Below, piece after piece: positions 46,184 through 57,047 of a DNA stretch of 64,000 nucleotides. This stretch comes from Woeseiaceae bacterium (GTDB lineage: Bacteria > Pseudomonadota > Gammaproteobacteria > Steroidobacterales > Woeseiaceae). Below the pieces are notes generated by a model. The model was given only the letters and a program-made list of their open reading frames with translations, was not told the DNA's origin and searched no databases. The translations under genes were made by a program, and so were the position numbers. Positions within the stretch are counted from its first letter, which is position 1. Each line of letters begins with the position of its first letter. The stretch spans positions 1 through 64,000 of the forward strand of contig JASJCQ010000016.1 in assembly GCA_030065915.1 (NCBI GenBank), written 5' to 3'.

Positions 46184-47159
46184 TGGCAACCTCCTTGCGG
46201 GCCTGCGCGTCAGCCTCGACACTGGTTTCGAGAATGCGCCAGCAGAGCTCGGCGAAATCGATACCGACAGCTTTGGCCGCCATTGGGACCAGGCTGTGGC
46301 TGGTCATGCCCGGGACCGTGTTGACTTCGAGAACCTGCGGCTGGTCATCGCTGTCCACCATGAAGTCGACGCGGCCCCATCCCTCGCAGCCCAGCAGCTC
46401 GAATGCGCGCAGCGCGAGCTCCGCGAACTTCGCCTCGGCGATGTCCGACGTTGTGCCAGGGCAGTGATACTCGGTTCGATCCGACTCGTACTTGGCACGA
46501 TAGTCGTAGAACACGCGCGGGGTCTCGATCCGGATGCTCGGCAGTGCCTCGCCCTGCAGGACGGAAACGGTGATTTCATCACCGACGATGCAGCGCTCGA
46601 CGATGGCGACACTGCCGTAACCCAGGGCCGTTTCGGCGGCCTCAGGCACATCTGCAGGCTCGAATGCCTTGCTCATACCGACGCTGGACCCTTCGCAGGA
46701 CGGCTTGAAGATCAACGGGAAGCCCATCTCCTCGGCGACATGCACTGCCTCGGCGCGGCTGCGAATGATCTCGTAGGGCGGCGTCGGGATTCCGGCCGCG
46801 ACGAAAAGACGTTTGCTGCGCTCCTTGTCCATCGCCAGCGCCGACGCCATGACGCCGCTGCCGGTGTAGGGAATCTGCAGCCACTGCAGCGCCCCCTGGA
46901 TGGCGCCGTCCTCACCGCCGGTTCCATGCAGAGCGATCCACGCACGATCGATGCCGACTTCGGCCAGGCCCTCGACGCCACGCTCCGCGGGGTCCCACAG
47001 CTGCGCATCGACGCCGCGGCTGACCAGCGCATCGAAAACCGCCTTGCCGGTCATCAGCGACACCTCGCGCTCACTCGAGTTGCCGCCGTACAGCACGGCA
47101 ACCTTGCCGAATGAGCCCGGGCTGCTGATCGCCTGCCGTCGCTCGAGTCCGCCCTTCAT
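46173..47159 (-). CDS. ddlB: D-alanine--D-alanine ligase
   Basis: A 328-aa ATP-grasp ligase producing the D-Ala-D-Ala dipeptide. It has KVAVLYGGNSSEREVSLMTG at the N-terminus. The Glu of the active site is in SSEREVS and Ser in CEGSSVGMSK. The metal-binding C-terminal LEVNTVPGMTSHSLVPMAAKAVG is intact. Nothing suggests a D-lactate-specific variant. The start overlaps the murB stop by 4 bp. Confidence 0.97.
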   Translation of the reverse strand: MKGGLERRQAISSPGSFGKVAVLYGGNSSEREVSLMTGKAVFDALVSRGVDAQLWDPAERGVEGLAEVGIDRAWIALHGTGGEDGAIQGALQWLQIPYTGSGVMASALAMDKERSKRLFVAAGIPTPPYEIIRSRAEAVHVAEEMGFPLIFKPSCEGSSVGMSKAFEPADVPEAAETALGYGSVAIVERCIVGDEITVSVLQGEALPSIRIETPRVFYDYRAKYESDRTEYHCPGTTSDIAEAKFAELALRAFELLGCEGWGRVDFMVDSDDQPQVLEVNTVPGMTSHSLVPMAAKAVGIDFAELCWRILETSVEADAQARKEVANGS

Positions 47160-48049
47160 GATTGCGCCTCGCCTACAATTCTCACTTCATGCTTCAGGCG
47201 CACGCCGTGTTGCTCCTCGACGGTGTCCTGGACGTGATTGATCAAAGACTCGATATCCTCGGCCGATGCCGCATCGGCATTGATGATGAAATTTGCGTGT
47301 TTCGGCGACACTTCGGCACCGCCAATACGGAACCCTTTCAACCCGGCCGCCTCGATCAGCCGCGCCGCGTGATCGCCCGGCGGATTCTGGAAAACGGATC
47401 CGCAGCTGGGCTGCCCCAGCGGCTGCGTTTCCTTGCGCCGGTTCAACATCGTGTCGAGCACCTCCTTGCTCGCGGTAACCTCCGGATCGAAGACAAGACG
47501 AGCCTCGAGAAACCACTCACCGGCCGGCCCGCGAACCGTTCGGTAGCCAACGTCGAAGTCTTCCGGCGTGCGCTCGCGGATCCGTCCGCTGCGATCGATC
47601 GTCTTCACTGACTCGACGCGCTCCCAGGTTTCGCCGCCGTGCGCCCCGGCATTCATGGCCAACGCGCCACCGATGGTGCCGGGGATTCCAGCGAAGAATT
47701 CAGAAGGGCCAAGGCCCCAGCGGATGCACTGTCTTGCCAGCTGGGTGCACGGCAGACCGCTGCCAGCGCGGACCCGGAGGTCGTCAATTCTCTCGAGCTG
47801 TCGAAGCAGCTTGCCCGCAGCGATGACAACGCCACGAATACCGCCGTCGCGGACGAGCAGGTTGCTGCCGAGGCCGAACCAGTGCACGTCAACGTCATCC
47901 GGCAGCCCGGACAGGAATGCCTGCAGGTCGTCGATGCTCGACGGCACGTAGAAGCGATCGGCGGTCCCGCCGACTCGCCAGGACGTGTGCCGGCTCATGG
48001 GCTCGTTGAGCCTGAGCTCACCGCCGTGTTGCTGGACCGCGGCCATCAT
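47156..48049 (-). CDS. murB: UDP-N-acetylenolpyruvoylglucosamine reductase MurB
   Basis: A 297-aa type II MurB, FAD-dependent. The start at 48049 (MMAAVQQHGGELRLNEPMSRHTSW) is preferred to the longer ORF, which would overlap murC with unrelated sequence. It has NEPMSRHTSWRVGGTADRF, the FAD-binding GLGSNLLVRDGGIRGVVI, the GIPGTIGGALAMNAGAHGGE loop and the catalytic Ser/Glu region PLGQPSCGSVFQNPPG. Placement between murC and ddlB follows the usual dcw order. Confidence 0.96.
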   Translation of the reverse strand: MMAAVQQHGGELRLNEPMSRHTSWRVGGTADRFYVPSSIDDLQAFLSGLPDDVDVHWFGLGSNLLVRDGGIRGVVIAAGKLLRQLERIDDLRVRAGSGLPCTQLARQCIRWGLGPSEFFAGIPGTIGGALAMNAGAHGGETWERVESVKTIDRSGRIRERTPEDFDVGYRTVRGPAGEWFLEARLVFDPEVTASKEVLDTMLNRRKETQPLGQPSCGSVFQNPPGDHAARLIEAAGLKGFRIGGAEVSPKHANFIINADAASAEDIESLINHVQDTVEEQHGVRLKHEVRIVGEAQS

Positions 48050-48098
48050 GAAAACACCTTCGAGGCCACTTCGACGAGATACTTGCAGCAGAGGCTCA

Positions 48099-49523
48099 TC
48101 ATGAGTGCACCTTAAGACTGGGTTTACCCTTAAGGAGCTTCGGCAGCGTCGCCGCGAAGGCACCGATGTCGCCGGCGCCCATCGTCAGCACAAGGTCGCC
48201 TTCCTGCAGAACGTCCGCGAGGACCGCGGGCAATTCGTCCAGTGTCTCCACGAAGACGGGTTCGACGCTGCCGCGCGTTCTGACAGCGCGTGCAATCGCC
48301 CGGCCGTCAGCGCCCGCGATCGGCGCTTCGCCGGCTGCGTAGACGTCGAGCAGGACGAGGACATCGCACTCCGACAGGACCTGCGCGAAATCGTCCATCA
48401 GGTCGCGCGTTCTCGTGTAGCGGTGCGGCTGGAAAACGAGTACGAGCCTGCGTTTCGGCCACCCCGAACGCGCCGCCGACAGCGTTGCGGCCACCTCGGT
48501 CGGATGGTGCCCGTAGTCGTCGACCAGCGTGACTCGCCCGGAGGGTGTGTCGATATCGCCGAGGCTTTGGAACCGGCGATCGATGCCTTCGAAGCCCTCA
48601 AGTGCGCGAACAACAGCCTCGTCGGGAACCTGAAGTTCGGCAGCAACGGCGATGGCGGCCAGCGCGTTGCGCACGTTGTGCAGGCCGGGCAGGCGCAAAG
48701 CGATCCTCAGCGGCTCGCCGCCGTCGCTTCGCTTCACGTCAAAACGCGTGAGCCCCTCGTCGAACTCGATGTTCTCGGCCCGGAAGTCCGCCTCTTCAGA
48801 CAAACCGTAGCTGCTGATCGCGCGACCAATGCGCGTCTTGATCTCGTCGATGCCGGGATCGTCCATGCAGACGACGGCAAGACCGTAAAACGGCAGGTTG
48901 TGCAGGAACTCGACGAAGCCGTCTTTGAGCTTCTCGATATCCCCGTCGTACGTCGCCATGTGGTCTGCGTCGATGTTCGTGACGACGGCAAGCATCGGCT
49001 TCAGGTGCACAAACGATGCATCGCTCTCATCCGCCTCGGCAACGAGGTAGCTGCCCTGGCCCAGGCGCGCATTCGCATCCGCGCTCTTGAGCCGGCCGCC
49101 AATGACGAAGGTCGGGTCAAGGCCAGCCTCTGCGAGCACGCTCGCCACCAGGCTTGTTGTCGTGGTCTTGCCATGTGTGCCGGCAACGGCGATCGAGTAG
49201 CGGAAGCGCATTAACTCCGCGAGCATCTCGGCGCGCCGCACAACGGGCATTAGCTGTTCGATCGCCGCAGCGACCTCAGGATTGGTTTCATCGACCGCGC
49301 TGGAGACGACGACCGCGTCTGCATTTTTAATGTGGTCTGCAGCGTGGCCGATGAATACGGTGGCGCCCTGCTCTTCAAGGCGCTTTGTCTGTTTGTTCGG
49401 TTTGATGTCAGAGCCCTGCACGGCGTAGCCCAGGCTGAGCATCACCTCTGCGATGCCGGACATGCCTGAGCCCCCGATCCCGACGAAGTGCACGCAGTTA
49501 ATGCGGCGCATTCGGTTAATCAT
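48099..49523 (-). CDS. murC: UDP-N-acetylmuramate--L-alanine ligase MurC
   Basis: A 474-aa Mur ligase adding the first amino acid. The start at 49523 ([28 protein letters not shown]) is chosen because it overlaps the murG stop as ATGA and has a GGGAGAG box upstream. Met at 49511 is a second possibility. The ATP-binding [12 protein letters not shown] (about 112-123), the central-domain [13 protein letters not shown] and the C-terminal DDYGHHPTE region are all present. Confidence 0.97.
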   Translation of the reverse strand: MINRMRRINCVHFVGIGGSGMSGIAEVMLSLGYAVQGSDIKPNKQTKRLEEQGATVFIGHAADHIKNADAVVVSSAVDETNPEVAAAIEQLMPVVRRAEMLAELMRFRYSIAVAGTHGKTTTTSLVASVLAEAGLDPTFVIGGRLKSADANARLGQGSYLVAEADESDASFVHLKPMLAVVTNIDADHMATYDGDIEKLKDGFVEFLHNLPFYGLAVVCMDDPGIDEIKTRIGRAISSYGLSEEADFRAENIEFDEGLTRFDVKRSDGGEPLRIALRLPGLHNVRNALAAIAVAAELQVPDEAVVRALEGFEGIDRRFQSLGDIDTPSGRVTLVDDYGHHPTEVAATLSAARSGWPKRRLVLVFQPHRYTRTRDLMDDFAQVLSECDVLVLLDVYAAGEAPIAGADGRAIARAVRTRGSVEPVFVETLDELPAVLADVLQEGDLVLTMGAGDIGAFAATLPKLLKGKPSLKVHS

Positions 49524-50599
49524 GACGCTCTCCCGGCTTGTTCGAGGCACACCGTCGTGATTCGATCGAGCGCATCCGGATGCGCCAGCGCCCGAGCCAG
49601 CTTCGCGCGATGCAGGAGCCCGGCCCGGTCAGACCAGCCGCGGATTTCGTCGGCGAGCATCGCAGGCGTCAGTTCTTTCTCGTCGATGATCAACGCGGCA
49701 CCCGAATCCTGCATCGCTCGCGCATTCGCCGTCTGGTGGTCGTCCACGGCGGCCGGGTAAGGAATAAAGATGGCGCCGAGTCCGGCCGCGCAGAGTTCCG
49801 CAACGGTCAAGGCGCCCGCTCTGCAGATAACAAAGTCGGCCCAGCCGTAGGCTTCGGCCATGTCCTCGATGAACTCGGGCAGCTCGGCGTCGACGCCCAG
49901 TCGCTGGTATTGCTGCCGGGCCATATCGAGTGTCCGTTTGCCACACTGGTGCCGGACGACGGGCCGTGACGACACGTCCAGGAGGGCCAGCGCTTCCGGC
50001 ACCGTGCGATTCAGCGCCAGCGCGCCCTGGCTTCCGCCGAGCACGAGCAGTCGTATCGGACCGCTGCGGTCTTCGAAGCGCTGCTCGGGCGCAGGCAGGT
50101 TGGCGATGGTCTTGCGCACCGGATTCCCGACCGTCTCGGCGAGGCGGTTAAAACTGCCCGGGAAGGCTTGCAGCACAACCCGGGCAAGACGCGCCAGAAG
50201 TCGGTTGGTAAGGCCAGGTACGGCATTTTGTTCGTGAATGATCAATGGACGCAGCGTCAGCCATGCCGCAAGTCCGCCCGGTCCGCTGGCGAAACCGCCC
50301 ATGCCGAGGACGGCGCTTGGGCGTCGGCGACGAATGACGTTGAGTGACTGGATCAGCGCCCAGGCGAGTTGCAGCGGCGCTATGACCAACGCCAGCAGGC
50401 CTTTGCGTCGAAGACCTTTAATGCTGATCCATTCGATGTCGATGCCCGCGGCGGGCACGATTCTCGACTCCAGGCCACGCTGCGTGCCCAGCCACACGAC
50501 TTCCTGCGAACGCTCGCGGAGATTCTGCGCGACGGCGAGCGCCGGGTAGACATGCCCGCCCGTGCCACCCGCCATGATCAGTATCGGCCGGGCGCTCAT
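49520..50599 (-). CDS. murG: lipid II-forming GlcNAc transferase MurG
   Basis: A 359-aa GT28 GT-B enzyme on the inner face of the membrane that adds GlcNAc to lipid I. The N-terminal glycine-rich loop is [17 protein letters not shown]. The second loop is [16 protein letters not shown], and the UDP-GlcNAc-binding C-lobe has [20 protein letters not shown] and the [23 protein letters not shown] signature. It overlaps ftsW upstream and murC downstream by 4 bp each. Confidence 0.98.
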   Translation of the reverse strand: MSARPILIMAGGTGGHVYPALAVAQNLRERSQEVVWLGTQRGLESRIVPAAGIDIEWISIKGLRRKGLLALVIAPLQLAWALIQSLNVIRRRRPSAVLGMGGFASGPGGLAAWLTLRPLIIHEQNAVPGLTNRLLARLARVVLQAFPGSFNRLAETVGNPVRKTIANLPAPEQRFEDRSGPIRLLVLGGSQGALALNRTVPEALALLDVSSRPVVRHQCGKRTLDMARQQYQRLGVDAELPEFIEDMAEAYGWADFVICRAGALTVAELCAAGLGAIFIPYPAAVDDHQTANARAMQDSGAALIIDEKELTPAMLADEIRGWSDRAGLLHRAKLARALAHPDALDRITTVCLEQAGRAS

Positions 50600-51789
50600 C
50601 GCTTCACCTGTCTGCGCCTGCGGCGTGTGTTCACGGGTTTCGCATCGACGCTGAGTTCATGATGGATGCGAAGCAATATGGCGATTGCGATCATCGTCAT
50701 GATCAGGCTGGATCGTCCGTAGCTGACGAGTGGCAGCGTCAGACCTTTTGTCGGCAGCACACCCATGTTGACGCCGAGGTTGATAAAAGCCTGCATGCCG
50801 AGCCAGGTACCGATGCCGATGGCGACATAGGCCTCGAAAACGCGCTCCGACGCAGACGCCTGCATCGCGAGACGGAAGATTCTCCAGACCAGCGCGCCGA
50901 ACAGGAAGATGACCAGCATCGAGCCGAGCAGTCCGAATTCCTCGGCGAACACGGCAAAGATGAAGTCCGTGTGGGCCTCTGGCAGGTAAAACAACTTCTG
51001 AACGCTGTTGCCAAGCCCGACCCCGAACCACTCGCCGCGACCGATAGCGATCAGCGAGTGAATAAGCTGATATCCGGAGTTGAACGGGTCTTCCCACGGA
51101 TTCAGGAAGCCGGTCAGGCGCCTGACACGGTACTCGGCGGTCACAGCAAGCAACGCAAAGGCTGCGATGCCCGCCAGGAAAAACAGCAGGAAATCGCGGA
51201 AACGTGCGCCAGCTGCAAACAGCATCGTCAGTACGACAGCCATCAGCACCATCGCCGCGCCGAAGTCCGGTTCCGCGAGCAGCGCCACGGCCGCAAGACT
51301 CATGACGAACATGGGCCGTAAGAAACCGGAGAAGCGTTCGCGCAGGTCCTTGTTGCGTCGCACGAGGTAGCCGGCGAGGTAGAGGATGAAGCAGAGTCGG
51401 GCCGGTTCGGAAACCTGCAGGTTGATGACGCCTAACCGTACCCAGCGACGGCTGCCGTTGACCTCGTAGCCGACGCCCGGGATGAGCACGACGAGCAGCA
51501 ACGCGAGGCCGGCCAGCAACAGCACCGGGCCCATGTTGCGCCAGAAGCTCATTGGAATGTAGAGCACGACGGCTCCCGCTGCGACGCCGATGGCGGCGGC
51601 CAGCAGCTGCCGTTGCAGGTAGTGCATCGGGTTGCCGACAGCGCTATCGGAAATCGCCGTGGATGCAGACGCCAGCACGACGAAGCCACCCAGCAACAGC
51701 GTCGCGACGATGACGACAAGGCCCGGGTCAAACTTGAGCGAGGTCTTCAGTCGCACCGGGAATGGCATCGTCACGTTACTGACACTCAT
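50596..51789 (-). CDS. ftsW: SEDS peptidoglycan glycosyltransferase FtsW
   Basis: A 397-aa SEDS-family glycan polymerase of the divisome with about ten transmembrane helices. Signature segments are MHYLQRQLLAAAIGV, PGVGYEVNGSRRWVRLGVINLQVSEPARL, LLAEPDFGAAMVL (putative catalytic Asp) and LPLVSYGRSSLIMTM near the C-terminus. It partners with FtsI, encoded in the same operon, and links to murD and murG by 4-bp overlaps. Confidence 0.97.
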   Translation of the reverse strand: MSVSNVTMPFPVRLKTSLKFDPGLVVIVATLLLGGFVVLASASTAISDSAVGNPMHYLQRQLLAAAIGVAAGAVVLYIPMSFWRNMGPVLLLAGLALLLVVLIPGVGYEVNGSRRWVRLGVINLQVSEPARLCFILYLAGYLVRRNKDLRERFSGFLRPMFVMSLAAVALLAEPDFGAAMVLMAVVLTMLFAAGARFRDFLLFFLAGIAAFALLAVTAEYRVRRLTGFLNPWEDPFNSGYQLIHSLIAIGRGEWFGVGLGNSVQKLFYLPEAHTDFIFAVFAEEFGLLGSMLVIFLFGALVWRIFRLAMQASASERVFEAYVAIGIGTWLGMQAFINLGVNMGVLPTKGLTLPLVSYGRSSLIMTMIAIAILLRIHHELSVDAKPVNTRRRRRQVKR

Positions 51790-53132
51790 GACGCAATCCT
51801 CCGCGCCGCCTCGGCGAAGGCCTCACCGCGTGCCATGTAGTTGGGGAACTGGTCGAAACTCGCGCAAGCCGGTGCAAGCAACACAACGTCGCCGGGCTCC
51901 GCGCAACGGCTCGCCTGGTCCACCGCGTCTTCCATGTCGCTCGCGAAGAACCGCGGGCCAACCGGGTCGATAGCCTTTGCGATCGCCCGGGCGTCCGTCC
52001 CGATCAGTACGGCGGCCCTTAAGCGATCTTCCAACGCGGGCTTTAGGAGCGAGAAGTCTCCACCCTTACCCTCTCCGCCGGCAATCAAAACGATCGGGTT
52101 CTCGACCGAGTCGATCGCGGCCAGTGCCGCGGCTACATTGGTCGCTTTCGAGTCATCGATGTAGTCAACGGACGCATGCCGGGCAACGCGCTGCATGCGG
52201 TGAGGCAGCCCCGGAAACTCGCAAAGCACTTGCAGCATGCTGTCGAGCGGCAGCTCCATCAGCGTTCCGGCGGCCAGTGCGGCCAGCGCATTCGCCTGGT
52301 TGTGGATGCCGAACATCGCCATGTCGGCCACGTCGAACAGCATCGACTGGCCGCGTGCCAGGTAGGTCTTGCCGTCCTCGATGCGCCGTCCATACGCTTC
52401 GGATTCCGGCTCGCCGAGACCGAAACTCAATCGACGCTCGACAGCCTGTGCGTGGCCTGCGATGTCGGCTTCGTCGCGGTTGAAGACGACCGCATCCGCC
52501 TGGTCGAAAATCCGGTACTTGGCGGCACGATACTCGGCTTCGTCCGCATGCCAGTCGAGGTGGTCCGGCGAGATATTCAGCAGGACCGCCACGGCGGCCG
52601 GCAGACTTTTCGTTCGCTGCAGCTGGAAGCTCGACAGTTCAAGCACATACCAGTCAGGCGTGTCTTCGTCGAGGAGATCCAGCGCCGGACAACCGAGGTT
52701 GCCGCCGGCCAGTGCGCTCTTGCCGGACGCGAGACACATGTGGTGCAGCAACGTCGTCACCGTGCTCTTGCCGTTGGAACCGGTTATCGCGGCGAAAGGC
52801 GCCTCTGCCGCGGCGACGAACAGGTCAATGTCGGAGACAATCTCGATGCCTTCGGTCCTGGCCTCCTCCAGCAATGGATGCGAATCCTTGACGCCGGGTG
52901 ACACGACAATCCGATCGATGTCGGAAGGAAGACCGTTGATCTCGCCGGTGTCGATCTCGGCATCCGGCCACAGTGCCTGCAGTTCCTCGATGCCCGGCGG
53001 TTCGTCGCGCGTGTCAAAGAAACGCGCATCGCGACCCGTCCGTTGCAGGAAGCGTGCGACAGACAAGCCGGTCGCGCCCAGCCCGACGACGAGGTCCTTT
53101 TGAAGCGGCTGTCTTTTGCGGACGGCGCTCAT
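51786..53132 (-). CDS. murD: UDP-N-acetylmuramoylalanine--D-glutamate ligase MurD
   Basis: A 448-aa Mur ligase adding D-Glu. The UDP-binding N-domain has [20 protein letters not shown]. The ATP-binding [15 protein letters not shown] (about 118-132), the central [23 protein letters not shown] and the C-domain [19 protein letters not shown] are typical of MurD. It is coupled to mraY (upstream) and ftsW (downstream) by ATGA overlaps. Confidence 0.97.
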   Translation of the reverse strand: MSAVRKRQPLQKDLVVGLGATGLSVARFLQRTGRDARFFDTRDEPPGIEELQALWPDAEIDTGEINGLPSDIDRIVVSPGVKDSHPLLEEARTEGIEIVSDIDLFVAAAEAPFAAITGSNGKSTVTTLLHHMCLASGKSALAGGNLGCPALDLLDEDTPDWYVLELSSFQLQRTKSLPAAVAVLLNISPDHLDWHADEAEYRAAKYRIFDQADAVVFNRDEADIAGHAQAVERRLSFGLGEPESEAYGRRIEDGKTYLARGQSMLFDVADMAMFGIHNQANALAALAAGTLMELPLDSMLQVLCEFPGLPHRMQRVARHASVDYIDDSKATNVAAALAAIDSVENPIVLIAGGEGKGGDFSLLKPALEDRLRAAVLIGTDARAIAKAIDPVGPRFFASDMEDAVDQASRCAEPGDVVLLAPACASFDQFPNYMARGEAFAEAARRIAS

Positions 53133-54211
53133 CGTATTTTCAAGCTCGCGAGGCCAATCAGGACGAGAATGACCGTGATAATCCAGAAGCGGACGATGAC
53201 CTTCGGTTCCGCCCAGCCCTTCAATTCGAAATGGTGGTGGATCGGCGCCATGCGGAAGACACGCCTGCCGGTCAGTTTGTAGGACGCGACCTGGATCATG
53301 ACCGATAACGTCTCCATGACGAAGATGCCGCCCATGATCGCGAGCACGATCTCCTGGCGCGTCACCACGGCGACGACGCCCAGGGCCGCACCGAGCGCCA
53401 GCGCACCGATGTCGCCCATGAAGACCTGCGCCGGGTAGGTGTTGAACCAGAGAAAGCCCAGCCCGGCGCCGGTCAACGTGGCACAGAAGACGAGTATTTC
53501 ACCGGTGCCAGCAACGTAAGGAATGTCGAGGTAATCCGAGAAATTGACGTTGCCGGTCACATAGGCGAAGACGCCGAGCGCGCCACCGACCAGTACCGTC
53601 GGCATGATCGCAAGGCCATCCAGTCCGTCCGTGAGGTTCACGGCGTTACTGAAGCCAACAATAAAGAAGTACGTTACGACGACCTGGAACATTCCCAGCG
53701 GAATGGAAAGGTCCTTGAAATACGGTATCAGGAGCGATGTCGATACTGAGTCCGTCGCCGTAACGTACAAAGCAATGGCAGCGACGAGAGCCGCTGCAGA
53801 CTGCCAGAAGAGCTTTTGTTTGGCGGAGATGCCCGCCGGGTCCTGCAGAATCAGCTTCTTGTAGTCGTCGACGTAGCCGATAGCGCCGAACGAAAGCGTG
53901 ACAAACAGGACGATCCAGACAAAGCGGTTGCCGAGGTCAGCCCACAGCAGTGTGCCGGCCGCGATAGAAACAAGAATCAGCAGGCCACCCATCGTCGGCG
54001 TGCCCGCCTTTGGCAGGTGTGTAATCGGCCCGTCTTCTCGAATGGGCTGACCCATCTGCCTGGAGCTCAGGCGCTCGATCATTCTCGGGCCCAGGACGAA
54101 GCAGATGACCAGCGCCGTCAGCGCGCCGAGAATGGCGCGCATCGTCAGGTAGTTGAATACGTTGAAGCCGGACTCGAACTGGCTCAGGTATTGTGTCAGG
54201 TAGAGCAGCAT
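53129..54211 (-). CDS. mraY: phospho-N-acetylmuramoyl-pentapeptide transferase MraY
   Basis: A 360-aa polytopic membrane enzyme that makes lipid I from UDP-MurNAc-pentapeptide and undecaprenyl phosphate. It has about ten transmembrane helices. Signature segments are [13 protein letters not shown], the DD motif in [27 protein letters not shown] and [14 protein letters not shown], and the loop [23 protein letters not shown] contains the HHH motif. Its ATG overlaps the murF stop. Confidence 0.98.
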   Translation of the reverse strand: MLLYLTQYLSQFESGFNVFNYLTMRAILGALTALVICFVLGPRMIERLSSRQMGQPIREDGPITHLPKAGTPTMGGLLILVSIAAGTLLWADLGNRFVWIVLFVTLSFGAIGYVDDYKKLILQDPAGISAKQKLFWQSAAALVAAIALYVTATDSVSTSLLIPYFKDLSIPLGMFQVVVTYFFIVGFSNAVNLTDGLDGLAIMPTVLVGGALGVFAYVTGNVNFSDYLDIPYVAGTGEILVFCATLTGAGLGFLWFNTYPAQVFMGDIGALALGAALGVVAVVTRQEIVLAIMGGIFVMETLSVMIQVASYKLTGRRVFRMAPIHHHFELKGWAEPKVIVRFWIITVILVLIGLASLKIR

Positions 54212-55566
54212 CAGCTATCGCCCTCCTGATCCGAACGCAAGGCCTCAACGACGCGCTCCATGCGCATGGAGCGTGAGCCTTTGACGAGCACGTTGCTGTC
54301 CTTGCCGATGGTCGGAGCCAGCGCCTTGATCAGCTTCTCGACGGAGTCAAACCAGTGCGCGTCGGCTCCGAAACCTGACACCGTGTGCTTCGACAGCGCG
54401 CCTGTCGCCAACACGCGATGGATGCCGGCCTCCCTGAGCTCAGTCCCGAGACGGGTATGCAGCGCAGCTTCGTCGGGACCGAGCTCCAGCATGTCGCCGA
54501 GCACCATGACGCTGTCACCGTCCAGCGACGCGAGATACTCACCCGCGGCCAGTACCGACGTCGGGTTTGCGTTGTAGCTGTCATCGAACAGTCGCGAACC
54601 TTCAGGACCCGGTATCGGCTTGAGGCGGCCGTCGACGGCCTCGATCGTTGCGAGACTGGATGCGATCTCATCGGCATCGAGGCCGATGCGATGCACAACA
54701 GCCGCCGCTGCGCACGCGTTCCTGACGTTGTGAATGCCGGGCAGAGGCAGTTCGACCGTCACGTCGCCTGTCGCCATGCTGAGTCGGAAACGGCTGCCGC
54801 GATCGTGCAACTCCACGTCCGTTGCGCGAACGTGAGCGCCTTCGCCGAGACCGAAGCTTACGAAGTCGATATCGGTGACCAGCGTCTGCCAGTACTCGAA
54901 GTAATGATCGTCGGCGTTCAGGAAGGCACATTCCGGCCTCGGCTCGCCGGCGAAAATCTCGCCCTTGGCCCGGGCAACGCCGTCCAATGAACCGAAGCCC
55001 TCGAGATGCGCGGGTCCCGCATTGCTCAGCACGACGTATTGCGGTTTGACCAGCGACGTCAGGTACGCGATCTCGCCGGCGTGGTTCGCGCCCATTTCAA
55101 ACACGCCGAATTTGTGACTGTCGTTAAGCTTCAGGAGCATCAACGGGACGCCCAGCTCGTTGTTCAGGTTGCCCTGCGTAATCAGTGTCTCGGCCCGCGA
55201 GGCAAGGCATGCGCCGATCATCTCTTTCAACGTTGTCTTGCCATTGCTGCCGGTGATGCCGACAGTCACGACATCGAACTGGTCGCGCCACGCGGTGCCG
55301 AGGCGTCCCAGCGCGGCGCGCGTGTCTTCGACGATAATCTGGTTGATCGACGCATCGCACTCATGCGTAACAACGGCCGCGACCGCTCCCTGCTCCGCTG
55401 CGCTCGCCACGTAATCGTGGCCATCGAAATTCGGCCCGCTGATCGCGAAGAACAGCTGGTCGCGTTCGATCGTCCGCGAATCGATGCTGACACCGTTGAA
55501 ACTTGCGTCGCTGCCAACGAGCTGCCCGCCCATCGCGTTGCTGACATTCATGAGCGTCGCGTTCAT
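54211..55566 (-). CDS. murF: UDP-MurNAc-tripeptide--D-Ala-D-Ala ligase MurF
   Basis: A 451-aa Mur ligase that adds the D-Ala-D-Ala made by DdlB. The N-domain has [20 protein letters not shown]. The ATP-binding loop is [18 protein letters not shown] (about 107), followed by [16 protein letters not shown] and the C-domain [21 protein letters not shown]. It is coupled by 4 bp to murE. Confidence 0.98.
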   Translation of the reverse strand: MNATLMNVSNAMGGQLVGSDASFNGVSIDSRTIERDQLFFAISGPNFDGHDYVASAAEQGAVAAVVTHECDASINQIIVEDTRAALGRLGTAWRDQFDVVTVGITGSNGKTTLKEMIGACLASRAETLITQGNLNNELGVPLMLLKLNDSHKFGVFEMGANHAGEIAYLTSLVKPQYVVLSNAGPAHLEGFGSLDGVARAKGEIFAGEPRPECAFLNADDHYFEYWQTLVTDIDFVSFGLGEGAHVRATDVELHDRGSRFRLSMATGDVTVELPLPGIHNVRNACAAAAVVHRIGLDADEIASSLATIEAVDGRLKPIPGPEGSRLFDDSYNANPTSVLAAGEYLASLDGDSVMVLGDMLELGPDEAALHTRLGTELREAGIHRVLATGALSKHTVSGFGADAHWFDSVEKLIKALAPTIGKDSNVLVKGSRSMRMERVVEALRSDQEGDS

Positions 55567-57047
55567 GTGAACGCTCCGCTTTTCCTGGCCAGGAACGCAC
55601 GTGCAACGTCGACGTCCGAGAACGGGATTCTCTGGTCGCCAATAATCTGCACCGATTCATGTCCCTTGCCCGCAATGAGGACGATGTCGTCACGATCGGC
55701 TTCAGCGATCGTCCAGCCGATGGCGCTGCCACGATCCTCGATGACTACGGCCAGCCCGGGCGCTTCGAGACCGGCGACGATCCCGTCAATAATGTCGGAC
55801 GGTGACTCCGAGCGAGGGTTGTCGTTCGTAATGACGATTCTGTCTGCGAGACGCTCGGCGGCACGCCCCATCTGGGGTCGCTTACCGCGATCTCGGTCGC
55901 CTCCGCAGCCAAACACGCACCAGATCCTGCCGTCGCAGTTAACGCGCAAAGCTGAAAGGGCCGATTCGATGGCGTCGGGCGTGTGCGCATAGTCGACGAG
56001 CACCTTCGGCACTGACTCACCCACAGACTGCAGCCGTCCCGGCGCGGAACGCGCGCTCTCGAGCGCACGACTGGCGTCGCTGACCGGCACGCCAAGAGAC
56101 AGCATGACCGCGAGAACGAGCGCTGCATTCTCTACGTTGAAGCGACCGTAAAGCGGCAAGCTCAGGTCTCCGTGGCCCCAGGCGCTGTCGAACACGAGGT
56201 CGAAACCAGCCGCCGTCGGTTCGGCGCCGCGAATAACCACTGAGGCATCTGAGTCCGGTGCCATCGAAACGGTCACGATCGATCCCTGGCACTGCCCTGC
56301 GAGCTCGACACCAGCCGGCGTATCGACGTTGATGATGCGAATCTCGGAATCGTGCTCGAGGAACAGACGCGCCTTCGCGGCCGCATAGGACGCCATGTCG
56401 CCGTGGTAGTCGAGATGGTCGCGACTCAGGTTGGTGAACACGGCCGCCTTGAAACGGATGCCGTCGACGCGCCCCTGGTCGAGAGCATGTGACGACACCT
56501 CCATCGCCGCATGGCTCGCGCCCGCCGCGCGCAGCGCAGCCAGTCGCCGATGGCACTCGACGACATCCGGTGTCGTCATGCCGGAATCATCGTCTATCTC
56601 CTGCAGGCCGAAACCGAGCGTGCCGGAGTAGGCACAGGGCATGTCGAGCAGCTGCAGGCATTCGGCGACCAGCCATGCGACAGTGGTCTTGCCGTTGGTG
56701 CCCGTGATACCGATGACGTCGACGTCGGCTGATGGTCGGCCGTAGAAACGATCCGCGATGTCACCAAGTTGCTGCCGAAGACCGGGAACCGCGATTGACG
56801 GAACGCTGGCCGGAACGGCGTCGGCCCGCAGCGCGTCGTCGGGCTCGTAGACGACGGCGGCGCAGCCAGCGGCCATCGCAGCATCAATGTGGTCAAGCCC
56901 ATGGCCGCTCAACCCCCGGCAGGCCAGGAAAGCATCACCCTCAGTCAGGCGACGGCTATCCATCGCCAGGCCGGAAACGACGACGTCAGGGGCCTCCGGC
57001 TGCGCGAGCAGGCTGGGCAAGCTGGCAGTTGTCACGCCAGGGCTCAC
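55563..57047 (-). CDS. murE: UDP-MurNAc-L-Ala-D-Glu--meso-diaminopimelate ligase MurE
   Basis: A 494-aa Mur ligase adding the third residue. The ATP-binding loop is GTNGKTTVAWLVAEC (about 115-129), with the UDP-binding SRRLTEGDAFLACRGLSGHGLD upstream. The substrate-specificity loop reads DNPRSESP, the DNPR motif of meso-DAP-adding enzymes, so Gram-negative mDAP peptidoglycan is predicted. It is coupled to ftsI and murF by 4-bp overlaps. Confidence 0.98.
   Translation of the reverse strand: MSPGVTTASLPSLLAQPEAPDVVVSGLAMDSRRLTEGDAFLACRGLSGHGLDHIDAAMAAGCAAVVYEPDDALRADAVPASVPSIAVPGLRQQLGDIADRFYGRPSADVDVIGITGTNGKTTVAWLVAECLQLLDMPCAYSGTLGFGLQEIDDDSGMTTPDVVECHRRLAALRAAGASHAAMEVSSHALDQGRVDGIRFKAAVFTNLSRDHLDYHGDMASYAAAKARLFLEHDSEIRIINVDTPAGVELAGQCQGSIVTVSMAPDSDASVVIRGAEPTAAGFDLVFDSAWGHGDLSLPLYGRFNVENAALVLAVMLSLGVPVSDASRALESARSAPGRLQSVGESVPKVLVDYAHTPDAIESALSALRVNCDGRIWCVFGCGGDRDRGKRPQMGRAAERLADRIVITNDNPRSESPSDIIDGIVAGLEAPGLAVVIEDRGSAIGWTIAEADRDDIVLIAGKGHESVQIIGDQRIPFSDVDVARAFLARKSGAFT

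Noticed and set aside
46089-47114. Plus-strand 341-aa ORF opposite ddlB
   Set aside because: Antisense shadow; covers ddlB and the ftsQ junction.
48105-49214. Plus-strand 369-aa ORF opposite murC
   Set aside because: Antisense shadow of murC with no recognisable domain.
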